13,912 nucleotides of DNA, from positions 1-13,912 of the forward strand of contig CAZIVE010000072.1 of the NCBI GenBank assembly GCA_964542435.1, written 5' to 3'. This stretch comes from CAZIVE01 sp964542435 (GTDB taxonomy: Bacteria; Bacteroidota; Bacteroidia; Bacteroidales; Tannerellaceae). Both the position numbers and the translations under genes were made by a program. Below are positions 6,611-13,912 of the stretch, piece after piece; positions within the stretch are counted from its first letter, which is position 1, and each line of letters opens with the position of its first letter. The notes beneath the pieces were generated by a model. That model had not been told where the DNA came from. It saw only the letters and a list, made by a program, of their open reading frames with translations, and ran no database searches.

Positions 6611-6641
6611 TTTGACGAAAATGGGATAATCTTTATCTTTA
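6611..6641 (+). promoter_or_regulatory. Promoter of the DUF6057-to-fbp operon
   Basis: TTTG at 6611-6614, a 19-bp spacer and TATCTTTA at 6634-6641 match the Bacteroidetes consensus except for the last -7 base. The predicted start near 6647 leaves a leader of only about 10 nt to the ATG at 6658, or about 20 nt to the ATG at 6667. Confidence 0.6.
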
Positions 6642-6657
6642 CGGCTTCAAGAAATGA

Positions 6658-8409
6658 ATGACGGTAATGAAACGACTCTATAACGATATTTGTCTGCTGG
6701 CACTGTTCTTCGTGGGCACCTTCCTTTTCATAAGGATCAACTTCCACTTCTGGTACCATTTCATGGAACAATACATGATGTTCCAATACACCGATGACTA
6801 TTTCCAGGAACTGATGAAAGCTCCGGGCGGTTTGTCGGAATATTTCACGGAATATGTGAGCCAGCTGTTCTATAACGATTTAGGCGCACCGCTCGTGCTG
6901 GCTGTCCTGCTGACACTGATGGCGGGACTCTTCCACCGCTTCCTCTGCTATTGCGGTTCGAAGGTGGCTATCTGGGCTGCGATGATCCCGGCGTTTCTCT
7001 TCTGGATTTTCCCGGTTGAGTCTGTCGCTTTCCCCGTTTGCATCGACATTGCATTGGCTTTGACGCTTGCCGGCATCGTGATTCGTCAGAAGACGTCTCG
7101 ATCCATCTATTTCTTAGCTATCATCATCGTCTCCTATCTGTTGTTCTCTCCGGCACAGTTCTTGATCGCCCTTCTGTGGCTTCTCTATGAAGTGTTGACC
7201 GAGAAGGGAAAAGGCCTTCGCTGGATAGGCGTCGTCGGACTGATCCTTGCATTCCTCGTTCCGCTGGTTGCCATGCGCACCTTTTTCATCGCATCCATGC
7301 GCGATGCATTCTTTACGAAAAATCTCTATCATCCCGAATATCCGCTGCCGAAGTCATTGTGGCTGGTCGTAGCATCCTTCCCGGTTTGTGCGCTGCTCGC
7401 TTATGCCGTTCGTGAAAGAGTATTCTTGAAAAATGACATGGCGAGAATGATTGTCATGGATGTTCTGATTCTCGGAGCGATGACCTATAAGATCACCTAC
7501 ACGCACCATCCGTTGGAACAGGCGTATCGGTATGATTATTATGCTCGGCAGAACAAATGGCAGGCCATCGTGGATCATGCGGAGAAGCATGGCATTGAAG
7601 ATCGGGATGCGTTGATTTATCTCAATCTGGCGCTTTCTCATACCGGCCAGATGAATGAAAAGCTATTCAACTTCCCACAGATCGGCGAGATCGGTTTTAT
7701 CCCGCACGATGCCAAGAGCCGTCTTGCTCTGATCGAAGCCAGTGAAGTGGCTTGGCAACTGGGACAGACCAATAGTTCACAACGTTTTGCCTTCGTCGGT
7801 GTGCTGAGTTCGGAACGCCGTGTTCAGTCCCGATTGATGAAACGTCTCGTGGAATCGTATCTTGTGGACGGTGAATATCGTGCAGCCGGGAAATATATCA
7901 AGATACTCGAATCGTCACACCATTATCGGAATTGGGCCAAACAACAGGAAGCACTTCTCGATTCCACAGTCTGTGCTCGTACCAAATGGGTGGCTGACAA
8001 ACGCCGTTATCTTCCGATCACCGACAATCCAATCGATTTGACTATCAGTCTGCCGAGTGGCGTTGCCTTTCTGATTGATGACCATTTCGACAACCGTCCT
8101 GCGTTTGAATATGGAATGGCCTATCTGTTGGTTTACAAGCAACTTCCGGCTTTTATGCATTATATGGGATTGATGCGCGATAAAGGCATGACCTTCCCGA
8201 AACTTTATCAGGAAGCTATCTGTCTTTATTTCTCTGCGGTACATAGAGATCCCGCTGAGATGGCAACCTTTAAACTCGATCAGAATCTGGTCTATCGTTT
8301 CGCCATGTTCATGCATTCTCTTTCGTCATTGTCTCCGCAAGAGGCGGCTCAGCAATATGGCGATACCTATTATTATTATGCACAGTTCAATCCTGGACCA
8401 AAGGAATAG
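6658..8409 (+). CDS. DUF6057-family multi-pass membrane protein
   Basis: The function is unknown. I recognise the Bacteroidetes DUF6057 type from its architecture; no catalytic motif is visible. The 583 residues divide into a hydrophobic N-terminal part with about eight or nine membrane segments (first about 11-26, last about 262-278) and a soluble C-terminal half from about 285. The C-terminal half has helical pairs resembling tetratricopeptide repeats (for example YYARQNKWQAIVDHAEKHG near 294-312) and probably faces one side of the membrane as a docking surface. The second in-frame ATG at 6667 (MKRLYNDICLL) is an equally good start and gives a more usual leader length. The stop lies 4 bp before the next gene, a lipoprotein, so both proteins are likely made together and may act at the same envelope site. 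Confidence 0.82.
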   Translation: MTVMKRLYNDICLLALFFVGTFLFIRINFHFWYHFMEQYMMFQYTDDYFQELMKAPGGLSEYFTEYVSQLFYNDLGAPLVLAVLLTLMAGLFHRFLCYCGSKVAIWAAMIPAFLFWIFPVESVAFPVCIDIALALTLAGIVIRQKTSRSIYFLAIIIVSYLLFSPAQFLIALLWLLYEVLTEKGKGLRWIGVVGLILAFLVPLVAMRTFFIASMRDAFFTKNLYHPEYPLPKSLWLVVASFPVCALLAYAVRERVFLKNDMARMIVMDVLILGAMTYKITYTHHPLEQAYRYDYYARQNKWQAIVDHAEKHGIEDRDALIYLNLALSHTGQMNEKLFNFPQIGEIGFIPHDAKSRLALIEASEVAWQLGQTNSSQRFAFVGVLSSERRVQSRLMKRLVESYLVDGEYRAAGKYIKILESSHHYRNWAKQQEALLDSTVCARTKWVADKRRYLPITDNPIDLTISLPSGVAFLIDDHFDNRPAFEYGMAYLLVYKQLPAFMHYMGLMRDKGMTFPKLYQEAICLYFSAVHRDPAEMATFKLDQNLVYRFAMFMHSLSSLSPQEAAQQYGDTYYYYAQFNPGPKE

Positions 8410-8413
8410 AAAT

Positions 8414-9895
8414 ATGAAAAAGACAAGATATATCTTATTCGCAGTCTTGGCTATCTTCCTGATGGCTGCAACCAGCGCCTGCTCGTCTCATAAACGTCCT
8501 TCGGGACAGATCGTGACAGCGTCGTCCAAACCGAGCATCTTCCCCGATTATACCGATGTGACGATACCTTATAATATAGCTCCGCTCGACTTTCGTGTCA
8601 ATGGCGTGGATATAGACAACTGCTATGCTTCTGTCAAAGGAGACAACGGAACACTGCTCGAAGGTTTCGGCAAACAGTTCGTCCGCTTCGACATGAAGAA
8701 ATGGCATTCGCTGCTTGACGGCAACAAAGGAAAAAAGCTTACGGTGACGGTCTCGTCATTGAAAGCCGGCAAGTGGACAACTTGGGCGCCGTTCAGTCTC
8801 TTTGTCAGTGCGGACCAGATCGATTCGCACCTCGTTTATCGACTGATTGAGCCGGGTTATGAGAAATGGCATATCGTCGGCATCTACCAGCGCGACTTGA
8901 CCTCCTACGATGAGAAGGCCATTATCCGCAATGATATGGTGGGTTACAACTGTATGAACTGTCACAGTTTCTGCATGCAGAATCCCGATCAGATGATGTT
9001 TCACATGCGTGCCACCAATGGCGGAACCTATATCATCGATCATAATGCAATAGAGAAACTCGATACGAAGACCGACAGTACGATCAGTAACATGACTTAT
9101 CCGTATTGGCATCCTTCGGGAAAATATCTCACCACTTCGCTCAATACCATCAAACAGTTCTTCCATTCCGTAACCGAATCGAAGATGGAGGTGTTCGACA
9201 CAGAGTCGGATGTGATTGTCTATGACATTCAGAAGAAGCAGATTCTGAAGAATGCTTCGGTCATTACGAAAGACAAGTTCGAGACCTTTCCTTCCTTTTC
9301 TCCCGATGGCAAATGGCTCTATTATTGCGTGACCGATTCCTGTACGATGCCGGATTCCTATGCTTCCATCCGCTATGCCATTGTGCGCGTACCGTTTGAT
9401 GCAGCCACGGGTACGATTCATCAGCCGGCTGATACGATTGTCAGCAATGCCGTCCATAGTTCTTCTTTCCCAAGAATCTCTCCCGATGGACGTTATCTGA
9501 TGTACACGCGTACAGCCTTCGGACAGTTCCCGATCTGGCACAAGGACGCCGATCTCGAGATGGTTCGTCTGAGCGATGGCCAGCAGATGGATATCTCAAC
9601 GGTCAACAGCAACGATACCGAAAGCTATCACTCTTGGAGCAGCAACAGCCATTGGGTGGCTTTCAGCAGCCGCCGCGACAACGGACTCTACACATTGGTC
9701 TATTTCTGCCACATCGATAAAGACGGTCGTGCCGGCAAACCCTTCATGATGCCGCAACGCGATCCCAACAGCAACGATTATAAACTCTACTCCTATAATA
9801 TTCCCGAATTGGTTAAAGGGAAAGTCAAAGTCAGTCCTTACGCCATCGAACAAGTTGCGAAAAAGGACAAGCCTGACAAGGTTCAATTTAAATAG
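8414..9895 (+). CDS. PD40 beta-propeller lipoprotein with CxxCH haem-c motif
   Basis: The biochemical role is unknown. The start at 8414 (MKKTRYILFAV, 493 residues) gives a lipoprotein signal with a probable lipobox TSAC and lipidated Cys23, so the protein should be anchored in the periplasm or outer membrane. A CMNCH sequence at residues 180-184 fits a covalent haem-c site; a third Cys (187) follows closely. TolB/PD40-like propeller blades come after it: YWHPSGKYL, FPSFSPDGKWLYY, FPRISPDGRYLMY and YHSWSSNSHWVAFSS, each an aromatic-SPDG-type blade signature. The N-terminal 40-170 region looks like a separate beta domain. Relatives are sometimes named cytochrome c biogenesis proteins, but nothing here shows a biogenesis role. 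An ATG in frame further upstream (8357) lies inside the previous gene and would bury the signal peptide, so I reject it. Confidence 0.85.
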   Translation: MKKTRYILFAVLAIFLMAATSACSSHKRPSGQIVTASSKPSIFPDYTDVTIPYNIAPLDFRVNGVDIDNCYASVKGDNGTLLEGFGKQFVRFDMKKWHSLLDGNKGKKLTVTVSSLKAGKWTTWAPFSLFVSADQIDSHLVYRLIEPGYEKWHIVGIYQRDLTSYDEKAIIRNDMVGYNCMNCHSFCMQNPDQMMFHMRATNGGTYIIDHNAIEKLDTKTDSTISNMTYPYWHPSGKYLTTSLNTIKQFFHSVTESKMEVFDTESDVIVYDIQKKQILKNASVITKDKFETFPSFSPDGKWLYYCVTDSCTMPDSYASIRYAIVRVPFDAATGTIHQPADTIVSNAVHSSSFPRISPDGRYLMYTRTAFGQFPIWHKDADLEMVRLSDGQQMDISTVNSNDTESYHSWSSNSHWVAFSSRRDNGLYTLVYFCHIDKDGRAGKPFMMPQRDPNSNDYKLYSYNIPELVKGKVKVSPYAIEQVAKKDKPDKVQFK

Positions 9896-9916
9896 ATCAA
9901 TCTAATTACAAACACC

Positions 9917-11356
9917 ATGATTCACATGACAAAGTTTCCACGCACCTTCTGGGTTGCAGATATGCTCGAATTGGTCGAGCGTTGGGCGTGGTACGGTTTC
10001 TTTATGCTTTTTGCCAATTATCTGACAGGTTCGTCGGATTTAGGCGGTCTTGAATTTACACAAAGCCAGAAAGGTCTGTTGATGGGCGTGGGAACAGGTA
10101 TTCTCTATTTCCTCCCCGTTTTGACCGGCGCCATTGCCGATCGCTATGGCTATAAGAAAGTGCTTTTCCTCGCCTTCTGCATCTATGTCACGGCTTTCAT
10201 CTTCATGCCGATGTTCCACAGTTTCACCGGCGTGTTCATCATGTATCTCTATCTGGCCGTAGGTGCAGCTTTGTTCAAACCGATCGTATCGGCCACCGTT
10301 TCCAAGACGACGGATGACAGCAATGCGTCTGTCGGGTTTGGCATCTATTATATGATGGTCAATATCGGAGCCTTCATCGGCCCGATGGTAACGCTGCTTT
10401 TCAAAGGCACGTCTCACATGATATTCTATGCCTCCGCAGCTGTCATCGCATTGAACTTCATCCTGTTGCTGTTCTATAAAGAGCCTCCGCGTGAAGAACA
10501 GCAGGAGAAAGAGAGCCTTGGCAAAGCGTTGGGCGGCATCTTCCGGAACATGGGCGGCATCTTTAAAGATGTGAAGTTTCTCATCTTCCTGCTGATCATT
10601 GCCGGTTTCTGGACGATGTACCATCAGCTGTTCTTTACCTTGCCGGTCTTTATTTCGCAGTGGGTGGATACGCATGTGCTGTATGATTTCTTTGCAGTCA
10701 ACATCCCATTCATCAGCGAGCATTACAGTGTCTCCGCCGGCGTGCTTGATCCGGAATTCATCACCAATATGGATTCACTCTGTATCATCATCTTCCAGGT
10801 GCTTGTCTCGAGCATTGTGATGAAGATGCGTCCGCTTCGCTCCATGACTTCCGGTTTTCTGGTTTGCTCGATTGGTATGGCATTGACATTGTTCTCACAA
10901 AACGTGCTCTATACAATGGCTGCCATTCTGATTTTCTCATTCGGCGAGATGGCAGGCTCTCCAAAGATCACGGAATACATCGGACGTAGCATTGCTCCGG
11001 CCAATAAGAAGGCTCTTTATATTGGCTACTCTTTCATCCCTGTTTTTATCGGGAACATCTTTGCAGGAATCATCTCCGGCACGGTATATCAGCATCTGTC
11101 TGATAAGGTGACGATGACACAGCAGTTCGTCGCTGAGAGAGGTTATTCGATTGCTGACGGACTTTCTACCAATGCCTATTTCAATGAAGCGGCATCGAAA
11201 GCAGGTATGACTCCGCAACAGCTGACTGATTATCTGTGGCAGAACAACCATCCATCCAATATCTGGCTCGTTATTCTGGCCATTGGTATCATCTCGGTTA
11301 TTGCTCTTTTGCTTTATGATTTAATAACTTCACGAAAATTGAAAACTCATGAATGA
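9917..11356 (+). CDS. MFS transporter, POT/PTR-like (probable proton-coupled peptide transporter)
   Basis: A multi-pass inner-membrane transporter of 479 residues. ELVERWAWYG (residues 18-27) resembles the ExxER proton-coupling motif of the POT family. GAIADRYGYKK (71-81) is the MFS motif A loop, and YYMMVNIG (143-150) resembles the PTR2 signature. These point to peptide or related proton-coupled uptake, but substrate is not shown. The region around residues 250-290 is a longer loop between halves, and residues 405-450 form a hydrophilic insert before the last membrane segment. The start may be the ATG at 9917 or the one at 9926 (MTKFPRTFW). It follows the lipoprotein by 21 bp and overlaps fbp by 8 nt, so translation is likely coupled to fbp. 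Confidence 0.85.
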   Translation: MIHMTKFPRTFWVADMLELVERWAWYGFFMLFANYLTGSSDLGGLEFTQSQKGLLMGVGTGILYFLPVLTGAIADRYGYKKVLFLAFCIYVTAFIFMPMFHSFTGVFIMYLYLAVGAALFKPIVSATVSKTTDDSNASVGFGIYYMMVNIGAFIGPMVTLLFKGTSHMIFYASAAVIALNFILLLFYKEPPREEQQEKESLGKALGGIFRNMGGIFKDVKFLIFLLIIAGFWTMYHQLFFTLPVFISQWVDTHVLYDFFAVNIPFISEHYSVSAGVLDPEFITNMDSLCIIIFQVLVSSIVMKMRPLRSMTSGFLVCSIGMALTLFSQNVLYTMAAILIFSFGEMAGSPKITEYIGRSIAPANKKALYIGYSFIPVFIGNIFAGIISGTVYQHLSDKVTMTQQFVAERGYSIADGLSTNAYFNEAASKAGMTPQQLTDYLWQNNHPSNIWLVILAIGIISVIALLLYDLITSRKLKTHE

Positions 11357-13346
11357 CATCACATTAGACAGCGTAAGCAACGATCTTCGTTATCTGCAGC
11401 TTCTGGCTCGTAGTTTTCCAACGATAGCTGAGGCCAGTACAGAAATCATCAATCTTGAAGCCATTCTCAATCTTCCCAAAGGCACGGAGCATTTCTTGAG
11501 CGACCTGCACGGTGAAGACCAGGCTTTCAGTCATGTGCTTCGTAATGCGTCCGGCGCAGTGAAACGGAAGGTGAACGAGATCTTCACCAATACGCTCCGC
11601 GAATCTGAGAAAAAGGAACTTTGTACCTTAATATATTATCCCGAAGAGAAACTTGAGCTGGTAAAAGATCGTGAGAGAGATATCGATGACTGGTATCAGG
11701 TGACACTGAATCAGCTCGTGAAGGTTTGTCAGAATGTCTCTTCCAAATATACCCGCTCGAAAGTCCGCAAGGCTTTGCCGCAGGAATTTTCCTACATCAT
11801 TCAGGAACTGCTCCATGAGTCAACGGCTGTGGCTAACAAGTCTGCTTATGTGGATCAGATCATCAGTACGATCATCTCGACAGGTCGTGCCGACGATTTC
11901 ATCATTGAACTCTGCAATCTGATCCAACGACTGACCATCGATACCTTGCATATCATCGGTGATATCTTCGATCGCGGTCCCGGAGCGCATCTCATCATGG
12001 ACATTCTCTGCGATTATCACAACTTCGACATTCAGTGGGGAAATCACGATATCCTTTGGATGGGCGCTGCTGCCGGCAATCCCGGAAGTATTGCCAATGT
12101 GATCCGTATGAGTCTTCGCTATGGAAATCTTTCCACGCTTGAAGATGGCTACGGCATCAATCTTCTGCCGCTTGCCACTTTCGCCATGGATACATACAAA
12201 GATGATCCTTGCAAATGCTTCATGCCGTTGATGAAATTCTCCGACAGTTCCTATGATGCCATGACGGTCCGTCTGATCTCACAGATGAACAAAGCCATCA
12301 GTATCATACAGTTCAAACTCGAAGGTGAGATCATTCGCCGGCGTCCGGAATTCCACATGGAAGATCGTCTGTTGCTGGACAAAATCGACAAGGAACGCGG
12401 TGTGGTTCATATCAATGGAAAAGATTATGAGCTGCGCGATAAGAATTGGCCGACATTGGATGAGAAAGATCCGTATAAGCTTTCCGAAGGTGAAGCCGAT
12501 CTGATGAAACGCCTCTATCATTCGTTCGAGATGAGCGACAAACTGAAGAAACACATGCGTTGTCTTTTCCGTCACGGCAGCATCTATTCTGTCTGCAACG
12601 GCAATCTGCTGTTTCATGCTTCTGTTCCCATGAATGAAGACGGTACGTTCAAGGAGATCGAACTTGAAGGAGAAAAATACAGCGGACGTGCGCTGCTTGA
12701 CAAGGTCGATCAGCTGGTTCGCGTTGCCTATTTCGGATCGAAGGACAAAGAGCACAACTCTTTTGCTTTGGATTATATCTGGTATCTCTGGTGCGGAGCC
12801 GATTCTCCTTTGTTCGACAAATCCCGTATGTCCACGTTCGAACGTTGTTTTACGGAAGATAAGGAACTGTATAAAGAGGCGAAAGGCGCTTATTATACGC
12901 TTCGTCAGGAAGAAGAGACGTGTAATTTCATTCTCGATTCATTCGGCGTCGAAGGTGAGAACCGTCATATCATCAACGGACATGTTCCGGTTCGTTCCAT
13001 TCGTGGTGAGAATCCTATTAAAGCCAATGGCAAACTGCTCGTTATTGACGGTGGATTCTCCAAAGCCTATCAACCCGAAACCGGAATTGCCGGTTATACG
13101 TTGGTCTATCATTCCCGCGGATTTCAGCTGGTACAACACGAGCCTTTTCAAAGTCGTACAAAAGCCATTGAAGAGGGACTCGACATCAAGTCAACAACAA
13201 TCGTCGTCGAACTCAGTGCGCATCGTCAGTTTGTGAAAGACACAGACAAAGGTAAAGAGCTGAAGAGTCAAATCAGTGATCTCGAGAAGCTTCTCTTCGC
13301 CTTTCGTAATGGTCTGATCAAGGAAAAGGAAAGGGAGCAATATTAA
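11349..13346 (+). CDS. fbp: Class III fructose-1,6-bisphosphatase
   Basis: This cytoplasmic gluconeogenic enzyme hydrolyses fructose 1,6-bisphosphate to fructose 6-phosphate. The type is the large one first known from Bacillus subtilis, unrelated in fold to E. coli Fbp. The 665-residue length is normal for the class. Metallophosphatase motifs are visible: SDLHGE (residues 51-56; Asp52 and His54), GDIFDRG (204-210; Asp205, Asp208) and GNHD (231-234), with a later INGHVPV and the conserved IDGGFSKAY near the end. The ATG at 11349 overlaps the end of the transporter gene in the arrangement ATGAATGA. It is the last gene of the operon. No strong terminator with a U run follows, only hairpins. Confidence 0.96.
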   Translation: MNDITLDSVSNDLRYLQLLARSFPTIAEASTEIINLEAILNLPKGTEHFLSDLHGEDQAFSHVLRNASGAVKRKVNEIFTNTLRESEKKELCTLIYYPEEKLELVKDRERDIDDWYQVTLNQLVKVCQNVSSKYTRSKVRKALPQEFSYIIQELLHESTAVANKSAYVDQIISTIISTGRADDFIIELCNLIQRLTIDTLHIIGDIFDRGPGAHLIMDILCDYHNFDIQWGNHDILWMGAAAGNPGSIANVIRMSLRYGNLSTLEDGYGINLLPLATFAMDTYKDDPCKCFMPLMKFSDSSYDAMTVRLISQMNKAISIIQFKLEGEIIRRRPEFHMEDRLLLDKIDKERGVVHINGKDYELRDKNWPTLDEKDPYKLSEGEADLMKRLYHSFEMSDKLKKHMRCLFRHGSIYSVCNGNLLFHASVPMNEDGTFKEIELEGEKYSGRALLDKVDQLVRVAYFGSKDKEHNSFALDYIWYLWCGADSPLFDKSRMSTFERCFTEDKELYKEAKGAYYTLRQEEETCNFILDSFGVEGENRHIINGHVPVRSIRGENPIKANGKLLVIDGGFSKAYQPETGIAGYTLVYHSRGFQLVQHEPFQSRTKAIEEGLDIKSTTIVVELSAHRQFVKDTDKGKELKSQISDLEKLLFAFRNGLIKEKEREQY

Positions 13347-13353
13347 AAAGGAT

Positions 13354-13367
13354 ACGTCGCAAGACGT
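13354..13367. other. Short GCAA-tetraloop hairpin after fbp
   Basis: ACGTC-GCAA-GACGT makes a 5-bp stem closed by a GNRA-type loop, 8 bp past the fbp stop. The following TTATTATATT is U-rich but interrupted, so it would be a poor intrinsic terminator; it may instead protect the 3' end of the transcript. Confidence 0.45.
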
Positions 13368-13378
13368 TATTATATTAG

Positions 13379-13425
13379 AAGCGCCACGTTGGTGAGGAAC
13401 TCAGTGACGAACTACGTGGCGTCTT
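13379..13425. other. Long inverted repeat / hairpin downstream of fbp
   Basis: CGCCACGT (13382-13389) pairs perfectly with ACGTGGCG (13414-13421). Three more pairs (AAG at 13379-13381 with CTT at 13423-13425) extend the stem across one bulged base. The 24-nt loop holds its own small stem, TGAG/CTCA. No U run follows on either side. Confidence 0.6.
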
Positions 13426-13649
13426 GACGAAATTGTGTATGGATTTTTCCAGATTATATGTTTGGATCGTTATCATCTATCACCAAGTAACCGCTGCGCG
13501 TTAACATGGTGCTTCTAATAAAATATCATCTTCGATGAATCATACTAACAATCATTGCTGTCCGATAAAAATAAGTCAACCGATGAGTAGAGGTGTTTTC
13601 GTACGTGTATAAGTCTCGCTAATAGTTCAGGTAGACGATAGCAATTTAT

Positions 13650-13892
13650 ACAAGTGAGCATCAGAGATGCGGCCCTCGTTGAAACCCTAGGTGGAGTGAG
13701 CGGAGCGAATGGAACCTAGGGTATGAAAGCCAAAGGATAATAGCGCATCGAAGATGCCGCCTAACACCAACAAGAGGAAAATGCATCGTGGCAGATGGGA
13801 CGCATCTTCGAAGCTTGATTATGAGCGTCCATTGATCCCCAGGTTTACACCTGGGGTTTCAACGAGGGCCGCTTCTACCGAAGCTCACTTGT
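13650..13892. repeat. 243-bp non-coding terminal-inverted-repeat element with nested hairpins
   Basis: The outer arms ACAAGTGAGC (13650-13659) and GCTCACTTGT (13883-13892) are perfect complements. After a 9/10-nt unpaired stretch a second, perfect 19-bp pair follows: 13669-13687, which reads GCGGCCCTCGTTGAAACCC, with 13854-13872. Inside are two hairpins: ACCCTAGGT/ACCTAGGGT (13684-13692 and 13714-13722) with loop core GAGTGAGCGGAGCGAATGG, and CCCCAGGT-TTAC-ACCTGGGG (13837-13856). A third inner pair joins TCGAAGATGC (13748-13757) to GCATCTTCGA (13802-13811). No open frame fits. It looks like a MITE-like or REP-cluster element, or a structured RNA. With the hairpins above it accounts for the gene-free end of the window; 13426-13649 holds nothing I can identify. 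Confidence 0.78.
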
Positions 13893-13912
13893 GATTTTTC
13901 TCATTTATTCCT

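Noticed and set aside
13426..13649. Search for tRNA, CRISPR or small ORFs
   Set aside because: I found no cloverleaf, no regular direct repeats and no open frame of useful length; only an 11-bp CATCTTCGATG complementary to part of the neighbouring element.

Overview
The window looks like chromosomal DNA of a Bacteroidales bacterium, most likely Prevotella or a close relative. The coding sequences resemble Bacteroidetes families, start sites mostly lack strong Shine-Dalgarno sequences, and three candidate promoters carry the Bacteroidetes-type -7 element TAnnTTTG or a one-base variant. Two of these also have a TTTG 19 bp upstream. The genus is an inference; no rRNA or marker gene is present.

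Layout. The minus-strand left half (174-5268) reads mrcA (class A penicillin-binding protein) -> terminator -> array of palindromic operator-like sites -> secreted sialate O-acetylesterase-type SGNH hydrolase -> udk (uridine kinase) -> terminator. A 100-N scaffold gap (2375-2474) lies just upstream of the esterase. Its two edges carry the same 55 bases, so the gap is probably an assembly artefact. The left edge of the window also carries an exact 55-bp direct repeat with a 93-bp period.

The middle (5380-6545) is a mobile region. A small IS200-like Y1 (HUH) transposase with its own promoter sits between copies of a REP-like palindromic repeat in both orientations, including a perfect 23-bp inverted repeat bracketing the gene.

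The plus-strand right half (6611-13346) is a tightly packed probable operon: a DUF6057-type membrane protein, a PD40 beta-propeller lipoprotein with a CxxCH haem-c motif, a POT-like MFS transporter, and a class III fructose-1,6-bisphosphatase (fbp). Intergenic distances are 4 bp, 21 bp and an 8-nt overlap. The first three proteins suggest an envelope module whose job I cannot name; fbp supplies gluconeogenesis.

The last 566 bases have no gene. They hold small hairpins and a 243-bp non-coding element with terminal inverted repeats and nested hairpins.

The strongest unexplained signals are the four TTTTRACC-NN-GGTTRAAA palindromes spaced by exactly 22, 44 and 66 bp upstream of the esterase-udk genes, and the structured terminal-inverted-repeat element at the right end.
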